Origin: Streptococcus parasanguinis
GTDB lineage: Bacteria > Bacillota > Bacilli > Lactobacillales > Streptococcaceae
Assembly: GCF_032163505.1 (NCBI RefSeq)
Contig: NZ_CP134147.1
Location: 2,054,584-2,118,583, forward strand
Length of the DNA stretch: 64,000 nucleotides
Direction of reading: 5' to 3'
Shown: piece after piece, positions 37,282 to 46,887 of the stretch
Position numbering within the stretch: position 1 is the first letter of the stretch
How the letters are laid out: each line of letters starts with the position of its first letter
The notes under the pieces: model-generated
The model's database searches: none
Told to the model about the DNA's origin: nothing
The model's input: only the letters and a program-made list of their open reading frames with translations
Made by a program: the position numbers and the translations under genes

Positions 37282-37737
37282 CTATTTCTCAAGATGGATG
37301 TGTCGTAATTTTCCGTCCCATTCTGGTAGGGCTGATTTTAAAAAGGCCGGTTTCATGTCAACAGTGTGTAAATCATCTAAAGCAATCCAACGGCAAGGTA
37401 ATCGCTTTGTATCTTCCTGCATGACCAAAGGTGCATCTTCTAGCAAGTCCACCAAATAATGAAATTCAATGTTATGATAGTGGATTCCAGCTTGTTCAAA
37501 GTGATTTTCAACCACGAAAGCTAACGGACCTACTGTAGATGTAACACCAAGTTCCTCTTTGACTTCACGAACTACCGCATCCTCTGTAGTTTCATTGACT
37601 TGAATAGCACCTCCGATTGTATAACAGCCGTCCTCATCTTCTATGACGAACAAGCGATTATCTTTTACAATCAAAGCAGTCGCTCTCACGCCAAAAACAG
37701 TAGAACCTATTTTCGTCCGAAAATCCTGTTGCCTCAT
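37282..37737 (-). CDS. Nudix hydrolase
   Basis: A 151-residue hydrolase of nucleoside diphosphates linked to another moiety. A perfect Nudix box is visible at about residues 43-65: [20 protein letters not shown] then ELGV. Substrate cannot be told from sequence. Start 37737 follows AAAGGAAG; an upstream ATG would add 24 unrelated residues. It precedes mnmG by 8 bases and is probably co-transcribed. Confidence 0.85.
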   Translation of the reverse strand: MRQQDFRTKIGSTVFGVRATALIVKDNRLFVIEDEDGCYTIGGAIQVNETTEDAVVREVKEELGVTSTVGPLAFVVENHFEQAGIHYHNIEFHYLVDLLEDAPLVMQEDTKRLPCRWIALDDLHTVDMKPAFLKSALPEWDGKLRHIHLEK

Positions 37738-37883
37738 TTTACTTCCTTTCGAAATCACACAAAAATAGTCAAAACTCTGAGAAGTGCAGGACAAAAAAGC
37801 CTGCAACATCCATGAGCTTTGACCATCATTTCTATTGCTTTTATTATTGTAGCAAATTGAGAAAATTTGTCAATTTAAATATA

Positions 37884-38306
37884 CTAAGATTGACGGATTG
37901 CTTCAAAAACTCCTTTGTCAATCTCAACTGGATCAGAGAATGCATCTAGAACAATCCCTCTCACTGGAAACTTTCCTATCCTTTCTGCAGTAAATAAACA
38001 GTCCGTAAAAGGTATTTGCAGCCAAGAAAAACGATCGTAATAATCTTTAGGAATATCCTGTTCCGTCAAGAAACAAGGATAAAAGTAGTCGTCTCCCTTT
38101 CGTAGAATATCCGGTTTTAGACGAACACCTTCTTGTTCGTCACTCCCATCCATTAAAGAGGCATTAAAGGGAACCCAAACTTTAGATTGCTTCAATTCCT
38201 TGAACAAAGCTTCAATTGACTCCGTCGTTTTCTCCCTCAAATACTGTTTCTTATAGTCAGAGATAGTCTTTGTGTTCTCTATTTTTTTCTTAAAGAACTG
38301 AAACAC
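37884..38306 (-). CDS. SseB-like domain protein (GTG start)
   Basis: A 140-residue protein with an N-terminal basic helical segment (about 1-40) followed by a region like the SseB N-terminal domain: KVWVPFNASLMDG, DDYFYPCFLTEQDIP and WLQIPFTDCL. The role of this domain is unclear. The GTG at 38306 is chosen for the excellent AGGAGGAACGAAA site just before it. It is 20 bases downstream of mnmA and likely in its transcript. Confidence 0.7.
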   Translation of the reverse strand: MFQFFKKKIENTKTISDYKKQYLREKTTESIEALFKELKQSKVWVPFNASLMDGSDEQEGVRLKPDILRKGDDYFYPCFLTEQDIPKDYYDRFSWLQIPFTDCLFTAERIGKFPVRGIVLDAFSDPVEIDKGVFEAIRQS

Positions 38307-38326
38307 TTTCGTTCCTCCTAGAAAAT

Positions 38327-39472
<1,146 letters not shown>

Positions 39473-39474
39473 TC

Positions 39475-39515
39475 ACGATTGAAGGTCGTGGTTTGCTTCA
39501 ACGATTGAAGGTCGT
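39475..39515 (-). repeat. Twin 15-base repeats in the mnmA leader
   Basis: ACGATTGAAGGTCGT occurs at 39475-39489 and again at 39501-39515, a 26-base period. In the transcript each copy reads ACGACCUUCAAUCGU, a four-pair stem with the seven-base loop CCUUCAA. Both lie between the mnmA promoter and its start codon. Confidence 0.8.
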
Positions 39516-39532
39516 TTTGAGCAGTTACCATT

Positions 39533-39562
39533 TTAACACGCTTTATATTAGAAAACAAGCAT
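39533..39562 (-). promoter_or_regulatory. mnmA promoter
   Basis: On the minus strand TTGTTT, a 17-base spacer and TAAAAT lie about 85 bases before mnmA, placing the twin repeats inside the 5' untranslated leader. Confidence 0.65.
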
Positions 39563-39615
39563 CTTACTATTCTTTTTGTTGATCAGGATCGATGGGTTTA
39601 CAAGTCTGTAAATTT

Positions 39616-39644
39616 AAAAAGAGTCCTATTCAAGAACTCTTTTT
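39616..39644 (-). terminator. Terminator of the first LysM gene
   Basis: AAAAAGAGT (39616-39624) pairs with ACTCTTTTT (39636-39644). On the minus strand the T-run follows the stem. A TTTACA-AGTC-TGTAAA palindrome (39597-39612) lies directly beyond it. Confidence 0.85.
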
Positions 39645-39652
39645 AAACGAAT

Positions 39653-40195
39653 TTAATACCAGCCATTTGCCAACCAGAAATTTTTAGCTGCTGACCATGA
39701 TCCATAACGGTTGACAACATATTGATTGGCTACTTTTTCTTGGTTTGCAGGTGATAAATCACCATTCAAATAAGTGATAGTTAATTGGTAACGGCCATAA
39801 TATTGGCCATTTTGTGCTGTATAGCTACCACTTGACTCTTTCTGAGCAATCCATTCCTTAGCAGCCGCGTCTTCCGCACTCAAGCCATCTGAAGCAGAGA
39901 CAGTAGTTGTTGCTTGTGTAGTATCAGTTTTACTAGCAGGAGCTTGCTCCGTGGTTTTCTGCGTTGTATTTGCATCTTCAATCTCAAGAACTTGACCAAC
40001 TGAGATGAGATTCACGTTACTAATCTTATTTTTCTTAGCAATCGCATCAACCGTTGTGTTTTTCTCTTTAGCAATAGCTGATAAAGTATCACCTGATTTT
40101 ACAGTATAAGAATCTGCATTCGCTACAATTGGAAGGAAAAGTCCTGCAAGTAAACTAAGTCCAATCATTCGTTTCATCATTTGTTTTTTATTCAT
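39653..40195 (-). CDS. Secreted LysM protein with lysozyme-like C-terminal domain
   Basis: A 180-residue exported protein. The signal peptide spans about 1-27 (cleavage near ANA), one LysM peptidoglycan-binding domain 29-73 ([18 protein letters not shown]), a Thr/Gln/Ala-rich linker 74-110, and a transglycosylase-like or aggregation-promoting-factor-type domain with the probable catalytic Glu120 in AQKESSG. Start follows AAAGGAGT. It is a likely cell-wall remodelling enzyme. Pneumococcal LysM proteins of this kind are under VicRK (WalRK) control; a clean VicR box was not identified here. Confidence 0.8.
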   Translation of the reverse strand: MNKKQMMKRMIGLSLLAGLFLPIVANADSYTVKSGDTLSAIAKEKNTTVDAIAKKNKISNVNLISVGQVLEIEDANTTQKTTEQAPASKTDTTQATTTVSASDGLSAEDAAAKEWIAQKESSGSYTAQNGQYYGRYQLTITYLNGDLSPANQEKVANQYVVNRYGSWSAAKNFWLANGWY

Positions 40196-40321
40196 TATTA
40201 TGTACTCCTTTATTGGTATACCTCTATACTACACAAGAAATATTTCATATTTATTGAAATTATATGTCAAATATTTCAGTCAGATGTTAGAAATACTAAA
40301 AATCCAGGATAATATAAATGC

Positions 40322-40338
40322 TTTAAGCCCCCTTTAAG
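40322..40338 (+). promoter_or_regulatory. Perfect CiaR-type direct repeat upstream of sdaAB
   Basis: TTTAAG-CCCCC-TTTAAG matches the CiaR recognition sequence TTTAAG-N5-TTTAAG exactly. Ten bases downstream is TATTTC, a poor -10. The extended -10 TGATATAAT of sdaAB is at 40386-40394, too distant for the usual activation geometry. It lies between the divergent LysM gene and sdaAB. Confidence 0.65.
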
Positions 40339-40423
40339 ATTTCTCAGATATTTCGGGAAAAATAGAAGAAATCATCAGCCATATCTGATATAATGAAGTA
40401 AAGTGATCACAAAGGAGCAGAGC

Positions 40424-41095
40424 ATGAACTCTTTAAAATTCCAATCAGTTTTTGATATTATTGGACCTGTGATGATCGGCCCATCCAGTAGTCACACTGC
40501 AGGTGCTGTTCGAATTGGTAAAATTGTTTCTTCTATCTTTGGAGAGGAACCAAAAGAAGTTGAGTTCCAATTATTTAATTCCTTCGCCAAAACCTATCGT
40601 GGTCATGGAACAGATTTAGCCTTAGTAGCGGGCATCTTAGGAATGGACACAGATGATCCTAGAATCCCAGATAGTCTAAAAATTGCACATGAACGAGGCA
40701 TTCGGATTGTTTGGTCTATTCAAAAAGAAAGCAATGCTCCTCACCCAAACACAACAACCATTACTGTTAAAAATGATCATAAAACGATTTCTGTCACTGG
40801 AATCTCAATTGGTGGTGGGAACATACAGGTTACTGAGTTAAATGGCTTTGCTATCTCGCTAAATATGAATACTCCAACCATTATCATTGTTCACCAGGAC
40901 GTCCCTGGAATGATCGCTCATGTGACAGAAGCTCTTTCTCGCTATGATATTAACATTGCGCAAATGAATGTGACGCGGGAAAAAGCTGGAGAAAAAGCGA
41001 TTATGATTATAGAAGTTGACTCAAGGAGTTGTGAAGCAGCGATCGAAGATATCCGTAAAATTCCTCATCTTCATAATGTCAACTTTTTCAAATAA
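40424..41095 (+). CDS. sdaAB: L-serine dehydratase, beta subunit
   Basis: Regulatory/beta subunit of the iron-sulfur L-serine deaminase, which converts serine to pyruvate and ammonia. The 223-residue protein has the conserved FDIIGPVMIGPSSSHTAGAVRIG (10-32) and a C-terminal ACT domain (about 148-220). Start 40424 follows AAAGGAGC. It is 9 bases upstream of sdaAA. The extended -10 TGATATAAT sits about 30 bases before the start. Confidence 0.95.
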   Translation: MNSLKFQSVFDIIGPVMIGPSSSHTAGAVRIGKIVSSIFGEEPKEVEFQLFNSFAKTYRGHGTDLALVAGILGMDTDDPRIPDSLKIAHERGIRIVWSIQKESNAPHPNTTTITVKNDHKTISVTGISIGGGNIQVTELNGFAISLNMNTPTIIIVHQDVPGMIAHVTEALSRYDINIAQMNVTREKAGEKAIMIIEVDSRSCEAAIEDIRKIPHLHNVNFFK

Positions 41096-41104
41096 GGAGT
41101 TCAT

Positions 41105-41977
41105 ATGTTTTATTCAATTGTAGACCTCGTAGAACAAGCAAGCACGCAATACCAAGGAAACGTCGCAGAGTTAATGATTGCAACTGAATTTGAACTAACT
41201 GGTCGTGAACGAGAAGAAGTCCTACGATTAATGACCCGTAATTTAGAAGTGATGATTGATTCTGTAAAGTTAGGGTTAAATGAAAACCACTCTCGTAGTG
41301 GGTTAACTGGTGGGGATGCCGCAAAATTAGATCGCTATATCAAATTAGGAAAAACGTTATCTGACTTGACCGTCCTAACTGCAGCGAAGAATGCTATTGC
41401 TGTCAACGAACACAATGCTAAGATGGGACTGGTCTGCGCAACACCCACTGCAGGATCTGCTGGCTGCCTTCCCGCAGTTCTCACTGCAGCAACTCAAAAA
41501 TTAGGGTTAAACCGTCAGCAACAATTAGATTTTCTACTGACAGCTGGAGCTTTTGGTTTAGTGATCGCCAATAATGCTTCTATTTCAGGCGCAGAAGGTG
41601 GTTGTCAGGCAGAAGTCGGTTCTGCTTCAGCTATGAGTGCGGCTGCATTGACACTAGCTGCTGGAGGAACTCCTTATCAAGCGAGTCAAGCTGTCTGTTT
41701 TGTCATCAAAAACATGCTTGGGCTCATTTGTGATCCAGTAGCTGGACTCGTGGAAGTTCCATGTGTTAAACGGAACGCAATGGGAGCTAGCTATGCCTTC
41801 ATTGCTGCTGATATGGCTTTAGCAGGCATTGAATCAAAAATTCCTGTCGATGAAGTGATTGACGCCATGTACCAAGTTGGTTCTAGTCTTCCGACTGCCT
41901 TTAGAGAAACAGCTGAAGGAGGATTGGCAGCAACACCAACCGGACGTAGATTACAAAAAGAGATATTTGGAGAATAG
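41105..41977 (+). CDS. sdaAA: L-serine dehydratase, alpha subunit
   Basis: Catalytic alpha subunit, 290 residues, carrying the 4Fe-4S cluster. Conserved cysteine-containing stretches are LVCATPTAGSAGCLPAVL, GAEGGCQAEVGSASAMSA and LICDPVAGLVEVPCVKRN. It follows sdaAB and is followed one base later by the HAD gene, making a three-gene unit. Confidence 0.95.
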   Translation: MFYSIVDLVEQASTQYQGNVAELMIATEFELTGREREEVLRLMTRNLEVMIDSVKLGLNENHSRSGLTGGDAAKLDRYIKLGKTLSDLTVLTAAKNAIAVNEHNAKMGLVCATPTAGSAGCLPAVLTAATQKLGLNRQQQLDFLLTAGAFGLVIANNASISGAEGGCQAEVGSASAMSAAALTLAAGGTPYQASQAVCFVIKNMLGLICDPVAGLVEVPCVKRNAMGASYAFIAADMALAGIESKIPVDEVIDAMYQVGSSLPTAFRETAEGGLAATPTGRRLQKEIFGE

Positions 41978-41978
41978 C

Positions 41979-42608
41979 ATGCAAGCCTTATTTTTTGATT
42001 TAGATGGAACATTAGTTGACAGTTCCAAGGGAATTACAGAGAGCTTTCAACATACATTCGATACTTTGAAGGTTCCTCAACCCGATCTCAAAACTATCCG
42101 TAGTTTTATGGGACCACCTTTGATTTCTAGTTTTGAAGCTACCCTTCCTGAAACTTTAGTAGATCAAGCCGTAACTATCTACCGCCAGTATTATCATGAA
42201 AAAGGTCAATACAAATCAACTCTGTTTCCTCAGATAGTAGAAGCTTTGAAAGCATTACAAGACGAAAACATTCCTCTTTATGTAACTACTTCAAAACATG
42301 AACCAGTTGCTTTACAGATGTGTCAAGATTTAGGTATCGATAAATACTTTAAAGGAATTTATGGATCAAATTCAGATCGTATCCACAAAGCCGATGTCAT
42401 TCGATACGCCTTGTCAATCAATGACCTTCCAAAAGAGGAGACAGTGATTATTGGAGACACAAAATTTGACCTCATTGGAGGTCAAGCAGTTGGCATAAAA
42501 ACCATGGCCGTCACTTGGGGATTTGGAGATCTTGAAGATCTACTTCTCTACTCACCAGATTTTATTTGTCACTCTCCACTTGATATTCTTGAGACATTAA
42601 AAAAATAG
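41979..42608 (+). CDS. HAD-superfamily phosphatase, Gph/PpaX-like
   Basis: A 209-residue HAD hydrolase. Motif I FFDLDGTLVDS gives Asp7 and Asp9, motif II is VTTSKHE, and motif IV is VIIGDTKFDLIGG. A helical cap domain of type C1 spans about 16-80, as in phosphoglycolate phosphatases. The ATG at 41979 lies one base after the sdaAA stop with GGAG upstream. A longer frame inside sdaAA is rejected. Substrate is unknown. Confidence 0.85.
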   Translation: MQALFFDLDGTLVDSSKGITESFQHTFDTLKVPQPDLKTIRSFMGPPLISSFEATLPETLVDQAVTIYRQYYHEKGQYKSTLFPQIVEALKALQDENIPLYVTTSKHEPVALQMCQDLGIDKYFKGIYGSNSDRIHKADVIRYALSINDLPKEETVIIGDTKFDLIGGQAVGIKTMAVTWGFGDLEDLLLYSPDFICHSPLDILETLKK

Positions 42609-42634
42609 GTTTACAAATTGTAAACCTATTTTTT
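42600..42634. terminator. Bidirectional terminator between the HAD gene and second LysM gene
   Basis: AAAAAATAGGTTTAC pairs with GTAAACCTATTTTTT around a five-base loop. The stem overlaps both convergent stop codons. Its centre is the palindrome TTTACA-AAT-TGTAAA (42610-42624). Confidence 0.9.
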
Positions 42635-43283
42635 AATAACCCCAAGCTGATAAACCTTGTGAGCTATATGCATTGTATGCAGCCTGGATTTGATCATCAA
42701 CTGTTGCAGTTGAACCCCAACCTGGCATTGTTTGGAACAAGCCACTGGCACCAGAAGCATTTGCTGCATTTACTTGACCATTTGATTCACGGGCAATAAT
42801 TGCTTCCCAAGTAGAAGCAGGTACACCAGTCATTTCAGCCATACGAGCAGCTGCATAAGATCCTTGTTCCCCAGCAGTATTCCCATTTGATAGAACAATT
42901 CCACCATTTGTTGATTGTGCAGAAGTCACTGCAGCATTTGCTGCATAAGTTGTTTGTTTTTGAGCAGTTTGTGCTGTTGCAGTTGCTGTAGGTGCACTTT
43001 CAGCAGGTTTTGCTTGCTCTTGTGGAGCAACTTTATCAATCATAGATTTAGAACGCTCACCTAACTCAATAATTTGTCCTGCATAGATCAAATCTTCATT
43101 AGTCAGATTGTTAGATGCAATAATATTTTCTACTGAAGTGTTATTTTCTAGTGCAATTTTTGATAGAGTATCTCCAGACTTCACTTCGTAAGTTTCAGCA
43201 TTCACTGTAGCAATACCAGAAATGAAAAGTGATGCTGCTGAAAGTAGGGAAGTGACTGTCCATTGGAACTTTTTACTGTTCAT
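42633..43283 (-). CDS. Secreted LysM protein with lytic-transglycosylase-like domain
   Basis: A 216-residue exported protein: signal peptide about 1-29, one LysM domain ([18 protein letters not shown], about 31-75), an Ala/Gln/Thr-rich linker, and a C-terminal transglycosylase-like domain with Glu in IIARESNGQ and the run [17 protein letters not shown]. Start 43283 follows AAAGGAGAAT. It converges on the serine dehydratase unit, as a LysM gene does in pneumococcus. Upstream, two copies of TGTAACATTT at 43320-43366 may be regulatory. Confidence 0.82.
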   Translation of the reverse strand: MNSKKFQWTVTSLLSAASLFISGIATVNAETYEVKSGDTLSKIALENNTSVENIIASNNLTNEDLIYAGQIIELGERSKSMIDKVAPQEQAKPAESAPTATATAQTAQKQTTYAANAAVTSAQSTNGGIVLSNGNTAGEQGSYAAARMAEMTGVPASTWEAIIARESNGQVNAANASGASGLFQTMPGWGSTATVDDQIQAAYNAYSSQGLSAWGY

Positions 43284-43319
43284 GAATTCTATTCTCCTTT
43301 CGAACATAATTCTATCATA

Positions 43320-43366
43320 CACACAAAATGTTACAGTTTATTGTAGAATATATTACAAATGTTACA
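43320..43366 (-). promoter_or_regulatory. Repeated TGTAACATTT motif upstream of second LysM gene
   Basis: On the minus strand TGTAACATTTGTAAT and TGTAACATTTTGTGT occur about 30 bases apart, upstream of the start. They resemble VicR/WalR-type TGTAA half-sites, but spacing is 9-10 bases instead of the usual 11. Confidence 0.4.
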
Positions 43367-43385
43367 AGAATATGTGAATTTAATG

Positions 43386-43412
43386 TAAAAAGCGCTTTGT
43401 ATAGCGCTTTTT
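43386..43412 (-). terminator. Terminator after ecfT
   Basis: AAAAAGCGC pairs with GCGCTTTTT around a short loop, with a T-run on the minus strand. It ends the ecfA1-ecfA2-ecfT transcript. Confidence 0.85.
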
Positions 43413-43440
43413 CCTTATTTTTGAACCAATACAACTAGCT

Positions 43441-44238
43441 CTATCCATTTTTTAGATAAAAAACTATCAACATGAGACACAGAATAACGAGCAATGCTAG
43501 GGTATCTTTTACCCCCCACTGCAGAGTCCGATAGCGTGTTCGTCCCTCACCGCCTTTGTACCCTCTCGCTTCCATCGCAATTGCTAATGCATCTGCGCGT
43601 TTAAAACTTGAGGCAAACAAAGGAATGAGGATTGGAATAAAGGAACGGATCCTTTTTAATAGATTTCCTTCACCAAAATCAACACCACGCGCCCTTTGCG
43701 CATTCATGATTCGATTCGTATCATCTACTAAGGTTGGAACAAAGCGCAAACTCATAGATAACATTAACCCAATCTCATGGGCCGGAACCTTAATAATTTT
43801 TAGTGGTGTGAGGATCTTTTCAACAGCATCTGCTAAACTCAATGGTGTCGTCGTCACGGTTAAAATCGTCGAATAAAAAATGATTAAAATAAATCTACAA
43901 AATATGATGGCGGCTTGCATCAATCCTTGGTCGGTTAATTTAAAAAACCACCATTGATACAAAATAGTTCCTTGAGAGGTCGCAAATAATTGAAAAATAG
44001 TTGTAAAAGCAATGATAAAAATCATTGATTTTAAGCCTTTAATATAAAAACTAACCGAAATCCTCGTTAGATACATTAAAACAAAAATAAAACCAAAGAG
44101 AAGAACATTTGTCTGGAGATTATTTGCCCAAAACAGAAGAAATATGAATAAAAACATTGAGAGCAACTTCCCACGAGGATCTAGTTGGTGGATAATGGAG
44201 TTTCCAGGAATATACCTTCCTAAAATCATATTATTCAT
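43441..44238 (-). CDS. ecfT: ECF transporter transmembrane component EcfT
   Basis: Shared scaffold of the energy-coupling-factor vitamin importers, linking the two ATPases to interchangeable substrate-binding S components. The 265-residue protein has five or so membrane segments and the CbiQ-type coupling motifs [10 protein letters not shown] and AIAMEARGY. It overlaps ecfA2 by 8 bases. S components are not in this window, as expected for a group II ECF system. Confidence 0.95.
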   Translation of the reverse strand: MNNMILGRYIPGNSIIHQLDPRGKLLSMFLFIFLLFWANNLQTNVLLFGFIFVLMYLTRISVSFYIKGLKSMIFIIAFTTIFQLFATSQGTILYQWWFFKLTDQGLMQAAIIFCRFILIIFYSTILTVTTTPLSLADAVEKILTPLKIIKVPAHEIGLMLSMSLRFVPTLVDDTNRIMNAQRARGVDFGEGNLLKRIRSFIPILIPLFASSFKRADALAIAMEARGYKGGEGRTRYRTLQWGVKDTLALLVILCLMLIVFYLKNG

Positions 44239-45073
44239 GAAGTAACAGCTCCTTTAGTTCCTCAATTTTGATTGGTAGTCTGTCCAGAGGAAGTCCTCTT
44301 CGTTTCAATTGAAGCGCAAAATTCGTAATTTGAGGGACTCCTAATTGAAGTTTTTGTAAATACTCAACCTGTTGAAACACTTCCCTTGGGGATCCGTTTA
44401 GGACAAGTTTTCCCGCTTCTAAAGCAAATACGGTATCAGCAAAATTTGCTACATCATCCATCGTATGAGTTACCAGAACTAGGGTCATCCCATTTTTATG
44501 TAATGTCTCAAACAGCGCCATCAATTCCTTTCTTCCAGCAGGATCTAGCCCTGCTGTCGGCTCGTCCAATACTAAAATCTCTGGTTCGATAGCTAAAATA
44601 CCCGCGATCGCAACCCGTCTCATCTGTCCACCAGATAGTTCAAATGGACTTTTATCATAGATAGACTCTTCTAAACCAACGATCGCTAATTTTTCTTTGG
44701 CTATTTCCTCCGCTTTATCCTTAGGTACCCCAAAATTTTGTGGTCCAAAGGCTACATCAGCTAGAACAGTTTCCGCAAATAGCTGACTTTCTGGAAATTG
44801 AAAAACCAAACCGACTTTTTTTCTCAGGTACTTCATTTCTTTTGGCTCAGAATGATTATCTAAAACAAAATCTTCAAATTGAATCGTTCCTTTAGTCGGA
44901 CGCAGTAAACCATTTAGTAATTGCAACAAAGTAGACTTGCCACTACCAGTATGCCCGATAATGGCTGTATAAGATCCATCTTTTATTTCCAAACTAATAT
45001 CAGAAAGCGCCTGCCCTTCAAAAGGACTTCCCTCTTGATAAGTATAATAGACATTCTTTAAAGAGATTCCCAT
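44231..45073 (-). CDS. ecfA2: ECF transporter ATPase EcfA2
   Basis: A 280-residue ATPase of the ECF module. Walker A is [14 protein letters not shown], the signature is [14 protein letters not shown] and Walker B is [13 protein letters not shown]. The C-terminal domain is typical of CbiO proteins. It overlaps ecfA1 by 16 bases and ecfT by 8, which favours equal production. Confidence 0.95.
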   Translation of the reverse strand: MGISLKNVYYTYQEGSPFEGQALSDISLEIKDGSYTAIIGHTGSGKSTLLQLLNGLLRPTKGTIQFEDFVLDNHSEPKEMKYLRKKVGLVFQFPESQLFAETVLADVAFGPQNFGVPKDKAEEIAKEKLAIVGLEESIYDKSPFELSGGQMRRVAIAGILAIEPEILVLDEPTAGLDPAGRKELMALFETLHKNGMTLVLVTHTMDDVANFADTVFALEAGKLVLNGSPREVFQQVEYLQKLQLGVPQITNFALQLKRRGLPLDRLPIKIEELKELLLHE

Positions 45074-45882
45074 AGTTGGTCTAATAACTCACTTTCTGTT
45101 AGATAGTCCTGCTTTAGCGGAAAATGCGAGCTGAGAGATTCTTGGACCTGCTTACTAAAAGGCTTATCTAATCCAATCTCATTGAGGTCATTTCTTGAAA
45201 ACAATTCCCGCGGCGTCATAGAAGACTCTAGTTTTCCCTTTTGAAACACGAGTGTTCGATCACTTAAGGCAATTTCGGTTAAATCATGGGTAATGGAGAT
45301 AATTGTTAATTGAAATTTTTTTTGAAGTTCTCTCATTACCGCCATTAGATCCTCTCTACCTTCTGGATCTAACATACTAGTTGCTTCATCAAGGATAATA
45401 ATAGTTGGTCTCAAGGCGATAATACCTGCTATAGCCACCCGTTGCTTTTGACCACCTGACAAACGAGATGGTTCGCGATCTTTAAACTCCAGCACACCAA
45501 CTTGCTCAATAGCCTTCTCCACACGTTGAAGCATTTCTTCCCGTGGAATTCCTTGATTTTCTAAACCAAAGGCAACATCATCTTCTACTGTCGCACCAAC
45601 AAATTGGTTATCAGGATTCTGAAATACAATCCCAATTTTACTACGGATTTCCCATATAGTTTCACGAGTCAGTTGTTTTCCATCAACGTAAATCTCACCA
45701 GACTCAGCTTCCAAAAGACCATCAATCAGACGTACAACTGTAGATTTCCCACTACCATTATGTCCAACAATCGAAAGCCACTCTCCTTGTTTCACGTGAA
45801 ACGAAACCGTGTCAATTTGATACTCTTCTACTGTTTTATCGTATCGAAAGGATACATTTTTTAGCTCAATCATCTGTTTCAT
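45058..45882 (-). CDS. ecfA1: ECF transporter ATPase EcfA1
   Basis: A 274-residue ATPase with Walker [15 protein letters not shown], signature [14 protein letters not shown] and Walker [14 protein letters not shown]. Its ATG directly follows the pgsA stop codon with no separate ribosome binding site, so translation is probably coupled to pgsA. A 15/16 parS site (45788-45803) lies inside its coding sequence, close to the start. Confidence 0.95.
   Translation of the reverse strand: MKQMIELKNVSFRYDKTVEEYQIDTVSFHVKQGEWLSIVGHNGSGKSTVVRLIDGLLEAESGEIYVDGKQLTRETIWEIRSKIGIVFQNPDNQFVGATVEDDVAFGLENQGIPREEMLQRVEKAIEQVGVLEFKDREPSRLSGGQKQRVAIAGIIALRPTIIILDEATSMLDPEGREDLMAVMRELQKKFQLTIISITHDLTEIALSDRTLVFQKGKLESSMTPRELFSRNDLNEIGLDKPFSKQVQESLSSHFPLKQDYLTESELLDQLWESL
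45788..45803. promoter_or_regulatory. parS site inside ecfA1 (15/16)
   Basis: TGTTTCACGTGAAACG differs from the ParB consensus TGTTTCACGTGAAACA only in the last base. It lies within the ecfA1 coding region, about 18 kb from oriC. parB is in this window. Confidence 0.85.
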
Positions 45883-46422
45883 TTATTTAAATGTGTCTTT
45901 AAAGAGATAGCTACTTCCCTTAAAGTAGTCGTAACCAGAATAAATTGTGAAAATCAAAGCAATATAAAGCAACACTTGCCCTGGAAGAGTCCAATGGCAA
46001 AGCAAAAAGATAATGGCAAACATTTGGCTAAAGGTTTTAATTTTTCCTGGCATGGCTGCAGCAAGAACTGTACCACCTGTCTCAACAAGTAGAAGACGCA
46101 AACCAGTAACAGCTAACTCACGACAAATGATAACGGCTGCAATCCAAGCAGGAACCATTTTTAATTCAATCATCATGATAAAAGCTGACATGACCAATAA
46201 TTTATCTGCCATTGGATCCGCAAATTTACCAAAATTACTAACTACATTCCATTTTCGTGCAAGAAAGCCATCTAAATAATCTGTAATACTAGCAATTGCA
46301 AAAATAACTGCCGCTACAATATGTCCTAAGTAAGAGTGACTTAAACTTAAAATGGCAATAAAAATAGGAATCATCACAACCCGAATTAATGTCAATGCAT
46401 TAGGAATATTTTCTTTTTTCAT
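45883..46422 (-). CDS. pgsA: CDP-diacylglycerol--glycerol-3-phosphate 3-phosphatidyltransferase
   Basis: Makes phosphatidylglycerol phosphate, the first step of phosphatidylglycerol synthesis. The 179-residue membrane protein has the CDP-alcohol phosphotransferase motif: Asp48, Asp51-Gly52, Ala55-Arg56, Gly65, Asp69 and Asp73 (TDYLDGFLARKW, then GKFADPMAD). It lies between rodZ and the ecf genes, the usual firmicute order. Confidence 0.96.
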   Translation of the reverse strand: MKKENIPNALTLIRVVMIPIFIAILSLSHSYLGHIVAAVIFAIASITDYLDGFLARKWNVVSNFGKFADPMADKLLVMSAFIMMIELKMVPAWIAAVIICRELAVTGLRLLLVETGGTVLAAAMPGKIKTFSQMFAIIFLLCHWTLPGQVLLYIALIFTIYSGYDYFKGSSYLFKDTFK

Positions 46423-46453
46423 ACTTCCTCCAAAAAATAAACTATCTTTACAT

Positions 46454-46861
46454 CTATTTTACAGATGCTGTAAACTCATAAAAATATACGATATAAATCA
46501 CAAAGCCAAGGATGGTAAAACTAACTAGTAGATAATACAGGATTGGTAACCAGCTCGCTTTCTGTCTTAATTTTCTTGAATGAAGCTCTTCGTCATCTAC
46601 AAGTATTTCTTCATCAAATAACAATTCTTTTCCTTCACGAAAAGCTGTCAATAGGATGGACTCATCTAATCCCAAAGCCCATGCTAACTTTTTAAGATAG
46701 ATCTGAGCGTAAAAGGGACTCGGTAATAGATCAAACTCATCGTTTTCCAACGCTTCTATATAAGGAATTTCAATAGCTGTCTTATTTGACACATCCTGTA
46801 AACTTAAGTGTAAATTTACTCTTGACAGTCTTAACACTTGACCAATCGTTCTCTTCTTCAT
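46454..46861 (-). CDS. Short RodZ-like helix-turn-helix membrane protein
   Basis: A 135-residue protein with an N-terminal Xre-type helix-turn-helix (about 5-70, IGQVLRLSRVNLHLSLQDVS) and one membrane segment (104-128), followed by only seven outside residues. RodZ/YmfM proteins usually continue into a large extracellular DUF4115 domain that is absent here. The reading frame ends cleanly, with no remnant downstream. It sits between pgsA and the M16 peptidase pair, the standard rodZ position, so a role in cell shape or division is likely. Confidence 0.8.
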   Translation of the reverse strand: MKKRTIGQVLRLSRVNLHLSLQDVSNKTAIEIPYIEALENDEFDLLPSPFYAQIYLKKLAWALGLDESILLTAFREGKELLFDEEILVDDEELHSRKLRQKASWLPILYYLLVSFTILGFVIYIVYFYEFTASVK

Positions 46862-46887
46862 GTTTTCCCTTCTTGATACATTGTTTA

